From Massilia sp. H-1 (GTDB taxonomy: Bacteria > Pseudomonadota > Gammaproteobacteria > Burkholderiales > Burkholderiaceae_D): 64,000 nucleotides of DNA. The DNA lies in the NCBI GenBank assembly GCA_024703915.1, contig CP087969.1:806001-870000 (forward strand). The letters are read 5' to 3'. Shown here piece by piece: positions 59,395 to 64,000 of the stretch (positions within the stretch are counted from its first letter, which is position 1; each line of letters begins with the position of its first letter). The notes under the pieces are model-generated. The model saw only the letters and a list, made by a program, of their open reading frames with translations, did not search any database and was not told where the DNA came from. The translations under genes and the position numbers were made by a program.

Positions 59395-61497
59395 ATGCCA
59401 GTTACCTCCAACAAACGCGGCGTCGTCCTGGTCGCCGACGACGATCCGGTCATGCGCCTGCTGATGATCGAGATGCTGGGACAGGTTGGCCTGGACGGGA
59501 TCGAAGCCGAAGACGGCGCCATGGCCGTGGACCGCTTCCAGCGCATGGCGCCGGACCTGATCATGATGGACGTCGACATGCCCAACATGGACGGCTTCTC
59601 CGCCTGCCGCGAGATCCGCCGCATCGAAACCGGGGCCGCGGTCCCGATCATCATGGTCACCGGCGGCGACGACATTGAAGCGGTCACCAACGCCTACGAG
59701 GCTTGGCGCCACCGACTTTGTCTCCAAGCCGATCAACTGGCCGATCCTGGGCCACCGCGTGCTGTACGTGCTGCGCGCCAGCGACGCCATCGTCCGCCTG
59801 CGCATCGCCGACGCCCACAACCGCGCGGTGCTGGCAGCTATCCCGGACACATTCTTCCGGCTCAGTAAAGACGGCTACTACCTCGACTACGAACAGGGGC
59901 ACGACGCCGCCGCCACCGCACCGGTCGATCAGTGCGTCGGCAAGCACATCGCCGAGATGCTGCCGCGCGAGATCGCCAGCCGCATCGTCGAGCAGATGCA
60001 CGCCGTGCTCGACACCCAGGAAATCCGCTCGGTCGACTACGAAATGCTGCGCGCTTGGCTGCCGTCCACCACTTCGAGGCGCGCCTGGTCGCCACCGGCC
60101 CCGGCGAAGTCCTGGGCCTGGTGCGCGACATCAGCGAACGCAAACGCACCGAGGAACAGATCCGGCGCCTGGCCTACTGCGACAGCCTGACCGGCATCCC
60201 CAACCGCCAGGCCTTCCTCGAAACGCTCGAGCGCGAGCTGCACCGCTCCAAGGCGGGCAACAAGAAGTTCGCGGTGCTGTTCATGGATCTGGATGCGTTC
60301 AAGCGTATCAACGACACGCTCGGCCACAACGTGGGCGACCATTTGCTCAAGATCGTCTCCGAACGCCTGCGCGAAACCATCCGTCCCAGCGACCTGGTCT
60401 CGCGCGTCGACCAGCCGCACAACCTGGCGCGCCTGGGCGGCGACGAATTCACGATCCTGATTCCGGATCTGGAGCGGGTCGAGAACGCGCTCAACGTGGC
60501 GCACCGGGTCAAGGACGCGATGCGGCGCCCGTTCCTGATCGACGGGAACGAGATCTTCGTCACGGCCAGCATCGGCATCTCGCTGTTCCCCGAGGACGGG
60601 AACGACTGCGATTCCCTGCTCAAGTTTGCCGACACCGCCATGTACCACGCCAAGAACTGTGGCAAGAACAATGCGAAGCTGTACAGCTCTTCGCTGACCA
60701 TGGAGATCATGAGCCACGTGAAGCTCGAAGTCGGCCTGCGCAAGGCGATCCAGAACAACGAGCTGTATCTGCTGTACCAGCCGCAGATCGACGTGCGCTC
60801 GGCGCAGATCGTCGGGGTCGAGGCGCTGGTGCGCTGGCGCCATCCCGAGCGCGGCGTGATTTCGCCCACCGAGTTCATTCCGCTGGCCGAGGAAACAGGC
60901 CTGATCGTGCCGATCGGCGAATGGGTGCTGCGCACGGCCTGCATCCAGGCCATGCAGTGGCAGAAGGCGACCAAGCGCTCGCTGCGCATGGCGGTGAACC
61001 TGTCGGCCAAGCAGTTCAAGGACGAGAACCTGACCCAGATCGTGCTCTCGGCGCTGGGCGACACCGGGCTCGATCCGCGCCTGCTGGAACTGGAGCTGAC
61101 CGAAGGCACGCTGATGGACGACGCCCGAGCGACCATGGCCACGCTCGAACAGCTGCGCGCCATTGGAGTGCGTCTGTCGATCGACGATTTCGGCACCGGC
61201 TACTCGTCGATGAACTACCTCAAGCGCTTCGATGTGCGCGCGCTCAAAATCGACAAGAGCTTCATCTGCGGCCTGCCGCAGGACTCCGAGAACGCCGCCA
61301 TTACGCGCGCCATCATCGCCATGGCGCACGGCCTAAAGATGGTGGTGGTAGCCGAAGGCGTGGAGACCGACGAGCAGCTGGTGCTGCTGGAGGAATACGG
61401 CTGCGACATGGTGCAGGGCTTCTTCCTCGGTCACCCGTCACCCCAGGAGTCGATCACGCAGATGCTGCAAAAGGCCAGCGTCCTGGCGGCGCCCTGA
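59395..61497 (+). CDS. REC-PAS-GGDEF-EAL response regulator
   Basis: About 700 residues. Receiver (RGVVLVADDDPVMRLLMIEMLG, DLIMMDVDMPNMDGFSACREIRR, YEAGATDFVSKPINW), a PAS-like region (AVLAAIPDTFFRLSKDGYYLDY, LVRDISERKR), GGDEF with a consensus signature (LARLGGDEFTIL) and EAL ([52 protein letters not shown]). Both catalytic signatures are intact. Breaks at 59703 (GCTTGGC for GCCGGC in YEAGATD) and 60052. Placed one base behind the hybrid kinase stop, it is the obvious phosphoryl acceptor, coupling the kinase to c-di-GMP levels. Confidence 0.9.
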
Positions 61498-61499
61498 GC

Positions 61500-63907
61500 C
61501 TACGGCGTCAGCGTGAGCGTATGCTCGGCCGTCCCCGGCAGCAGCGGCGTCGGCGTGCCCTTCACCCAGTCCGCGTGCCCCATGAGGAAGTACGGCGACA
61601 GCGGATGCCCGCTTTGCCCGCCCGGCATGTTGAACACGCCCTGCTCTTCCTTCCCGGGCGAGACGGTCAGCCGCTCCGACTGGCCGAATTTGCTGCCCGA
61701 TACGCGCGGCATGTTGGCGTCGCCCGGCAGCTGATCGGGGCTGCGGCCAGCCAGCGCTTGAGGAATGGCGCGGCCATCGTGATCGGATGCGCAATGGCGG
61801 CCGTGTTGCGCTCGCCCCAGGTGGCGGCCGCCAGCGGCTTGCCGTCCCGCGTCAGTTCAACGATGGCCCGGTCGATCGCGGCCAACTGCACGTCCTTCCA
61901 GTTCGCATGCCCGGCTAAGCAGCCAGGCAGCGGGCTGCTCGTCGAGCAAGCGCGCCAGCACCACCGGCCAGCGTGAATTGATCAGCGCCATGGACGCCTT
62001 GTCGCCCAGCGCTTCGAGCTGGCCGTTGGCCCCGTCGTACACCACGTCGTACAAGGACCACATGAACTGGCGCGCCAGCCGGTAGCCGGTCGAGTCCACG
62101 CTGGCGCGTCCGTTCCAGCCGTCCTTCAGCAGCCGCAGATACTCGGCCCGCTGCGGCTTGCCCTGCACGGCAGCGCCATCGAGGACGGCCAGCGCCCGCT
62201 CGCGCCACGGCGTGATGAACACGGCGCGGTCGTCCAGCGCCACGCCGTACACGCCTAGCCACGTCGGCCTGGCTGCCCAGCGCCAGCAAGCCATCGCGCA
62301 CCTGGCGGTTGCGCGCGCCGATATCGAAACCGCCGTCGCCGATGCGCTGCGCGCCCTCCCCGATCAGCTGCCGGTTGTTCGCGGTCGACAGCTGCCCGTT
62401 GGCCGGGTTGACCACGCGCGGATAATCGCCCGCTGCCAGGCTGCCCTCAAACGACTTCACCGGCCCTTCGGCGGCGATCGGATAGGTGTCGCCCGCGCCC
62501 GGACTGGCGCGTTTGGGCAGCAGCCCCGCGATGGTCCAGCCGATATTGCCCTTGTCGTCATCGCTATGATGAAATTTTGCGCCGGGATGCCGAGCGAATT
62601 GGCGACGGCCAGCGCCTCATCCACGGTGTCGGCCGTTTCCAGCTTGCGCGGATTGGCGTTGAGCGCCTTCGGGCTGTGCGCCAGCCAGTGCACGGCGTAG
62701 ATCTTGCCGCCCACCTCGCGCACCGGTCCGAACGACGTTTCGCGCACCACGAATTGGCTCGCCTGGGCGCCCTTGATCAGGATCGTCTCCACATGCTGGT
62801 CCGGGGTCTCCCATCCGGCCAAGCGTGCGCAGCTGGCCGGGGTGGGCGGCATCGGCCGTGAGCGTGACCAGATCGAGATAGTCGCCGTAGCTGTTGGTGT
62901 AGCCCCAGGCCACGTGCCCGTTACTGCCCACGACCACCGTCGGCAGCGCGCCCGGCAGCATCACGCCCACCGTGCGGCGCGGCTTGCCTTGCGCATCCGG
63001 GAATTCCAGCGCCGCGCGGTACCAGATATTCGGCAGCTGCACGCCGAGGTGCATGTCGTCGGCGACGATCGCCACGCCATCCTTGCTGCGCGTGCTTAAG
63101 CCACGGCCCAGTTATTGCTGCCAACCGCGTCGACAAAATCGGCCGAGGCCACCACCGTCGCGGCCGTGGTGCGCGGCTTGCCCCACCACGCGGGCGCGCT
63201 GGCCGGGACCGGCGCCAGCGGCGCGGCCACGCTGTTGGCGTCGATCGGCGCGTCCCAGGCCGAATACTCGGGCAGCAGGAAGGCGCGCTGCTCGGCGCTG
63301 GCGTTCTCCAGCAGCCAGCCGCGCGCAATCTCGCGCGGCATCAGCTTGCCCTGCAAATCAAAATACATCGCGTACACCACCATCAGCGAATCGGACGCGG
63401 TCCACGGGCGCGGCTTCACGCCGATCAGCGCGTATTCGAAGGGGTTGGCCTTGAGACCATTCAAGCCGTCGTTCACGCCGCTCACGTAGCGTTCGAGGAA
63501 GGCGCGTTCAGGCTAAACTCCATGCCCGCGAGAATCGCCGCGGCGCGCGGGAAGCGGTGCAGCCGGTGTTCTTCATCGGTCTTGAGGGCCTTGGGGCCGA
63601 ACAGTTCGGCCAGTTCACCGGCGCCCACCCGGCGCAGCAGATCCATCTGGAAGAAGCGTTCCTGCGCGTGCACGTAACCGGTCGCGTAGGCCAGGTCGTC
63701 GCGATTGCCGCCCTTGAATACCGGCACCCCGCGCGCATCGCGGGCGACCGTGACCGGCGCGCTCAGGCCGGCTGCGCGCACGCTGCCATCCAGCAGCGGC
63801 AGGCTGCCCCGTATGTACATGTACGCCGCCAGCACGGCCACCAGGATCAAGAACAGCAAGCCCGTCAGGACCCGCAGCGACCAGACTCGCATTGCACGCT
63901 TTTGCAT
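61500..63907 (-). CDS. Penicillin acylase family protein (S45, Ntn hydrolase)
   Basis: About 800 residues. N-terminal helix (VLTGLLFLILVAVLAAYMYI) then the alpha subunit (PVTVARDARGVPVFKGGNRDDLAYATGYVHAQERFFQMDLLRR and VSGVNDGLNGL). The self-cleavage site and nucleophile Ser lie in VDAVGSNNWAVAGTRS (SNNW). The beta chain has GVAIVADDMHLGVQLPNIWYRAAL, GNGHVAWGYTNSYGDYLDLV-type segments and FGQSERLTVSPGKEEQGVFNMPGGQSGHPLSPYF. Breaks at 63515, 63094 (GCTTAAGC next to the nucleophile), 62845, 62560, 62253 (GCCTAGC), 61914 (GCTAAGC) and about 61745. These enzymes remove acyl chains, often acyl-homoserine lactones. Substrate unknown. Confidence 0.85.
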
Positions 63908-64000
63908 CGTATTCCTCTTCGGGGGGATCGATCGCAGTGTGCCAGAAATTTTCGGCCGTGCGCAAGAATTCGCGGCGACGGCAAACCGAAGTTCCCGGAA
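63908..64000. other. Right-edge intergenic stretch
   Basis: No gene is supported in these 93 bases. They must contain the promoter and ribosome binding site (GAAGAGGAATACG, complementary strand) for the penicillin-acylase gene. Confidence 0.5.

Larger units (their letters stand above)
132..63101. repeat. Dispersed GCYTARGC / GCTTAGC motif replacing GCCGGC
   Basis: Short palindromic strings such as GCTTAAGC, GCCTAAGC, GCTTAGGC, GCCTAGGC and the 7-mers GCTTAGC, GCTAAGC and GCCTAGC recur through the window. Examples start at 132, 523, 2507, 2907, 3709, 4287, 4787, 6170, 6235, 7572, 10530, 10993, 13878, 15529, 15641, 17335, 18800, 19099, 19639, 20048, 21079, 21931, 23387, 23988, 24084, 24644, 28302, 31295, 35356, 37211, 42807, 47486, 49048, 49952, 50966, 51122, 53862, 55899, 61914, 62253 and 63094. 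Almost every one interrupts a conserved reading frame, and replacing it with GCCGGC restores the frame. This is not a mobile element. It is best read as a systematic sequence error at a probably modified motif. Confidence 0.85.

Noticed and set aside
132..63101. Programmed frameshifting, stop-codon recoding or a tiny mobile insertion at the GCTTAAGC-type motifs
   Set aside because: The motif appears in dozens of unrelated genes, on both strands, with +1 and +2 offsets and several spellings, always where GCCGGC is expected. No slippery-site or insertion signature (target duplication, constant length) is seen.
1..64000. CRISPR arrays
   Set aside because: No set of regularly spaced direct repeats of 20-40 bases was seen anywhere in the window.

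Overview
This window looks like a chromosomal piece of a high-GC betaproteobacterium, most likely an Oxalobacteraceae member near Massilia or Duganella. That placement is inferred from the strong G/C third-position bias, the PEP-CTERM protein, the abundance of c-di-GMP and hybrid-kinase signalling, and the KorAB and CstA-YbdD loci. No rRNA gene is present to confirm it.

The sequence is full of frameshifts, and they are not random. At more than 40 places a conserved protein frame breaks exactly where a 7-8 base motif GC[C/T]TA[A/G]GC (or the 7-mer GCTTAGC, GCTAAGC, GCCTAGC, GCTAGGC) stands in for what protein conservation says should be GCCGGC (usually Ala-Gly or Pro-Ala). The shift is +2 or +1 and usually creates a stop codon. 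I read this as a systematic consensus-calling fault at a probably modified GCCGGC motif, not as mass pseudogenisation. Genes are therefore given with their full reconstructed extents, and the breaks are described in each entry. Ordinary homopolymer indels occur as well.

Layout. 1-9.8 kb: a peptidyl-dipeptidase (M2), diacylglycerol kinase, a DUF4394 lipoprotein, a PEP-CTERM protein, a DUF3142 protein with a large envelope partner, an Ala/Lys-rich exported protein and a zinc metalloprotease lipoprotein. 9.9-12.3 kb: an EF-G paralogue behind a leader region that looks like an attenuator. 12.3-19.1 kb: envelope and lipoprotein genes, including two M23 endopeptidases and a DUF4349 lipoprotein. 19.6-21.3 kb: a translationally coupled di-haem cytochrome peroxidase pair. 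21.4-26.6 kb: a GlxA-type regulator, a DJ-1/PfpI protein, an M48 peptidase and small enzymes. 26.7-31.5 kb: a DUF4157 protein, several unknown small genes, a DUF2164 protein and a macro-domain protein. 31.6-33 kb: a membrane-anchored GAF/nucleotide cyclase.

33-38.8 kb holds a coherent metabolic operon: KorB, KorA, an FAD/Fe-S oxidoreductase, then CBS-domain and HMA-domain proteins. 39-43.3 kb is a probable integrated element at the 3' end of tRNA-Ser(UGA). It carries a P4-type integrase plus poorly known cargo of more AT-rich composition. 43.3-46.6 kb has overlapping or adjacent GGDEF-EAL and HDOD genes. 46.8-51.3 kb has a Cache-domain histidine kinase/LuxR-type regulator pair, divergent from cstA-ybdD, which it may control. 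52.4-54.4 kb is a GntR(YtrA)-ABC exporter operon with an apparently leaderless first gene. 54.4-56.3 kb carries an acyltransferase and an exported protein, followed by a perfect 42-bp-arm palindrome. 56.5-61.5 kb encodes a hybrid histidine kinase and a REC-GGDEF-EAL response regulator that probably form one signalling chain. 61.5-63.9 kb encodes a penicillin-acylase-family protein.
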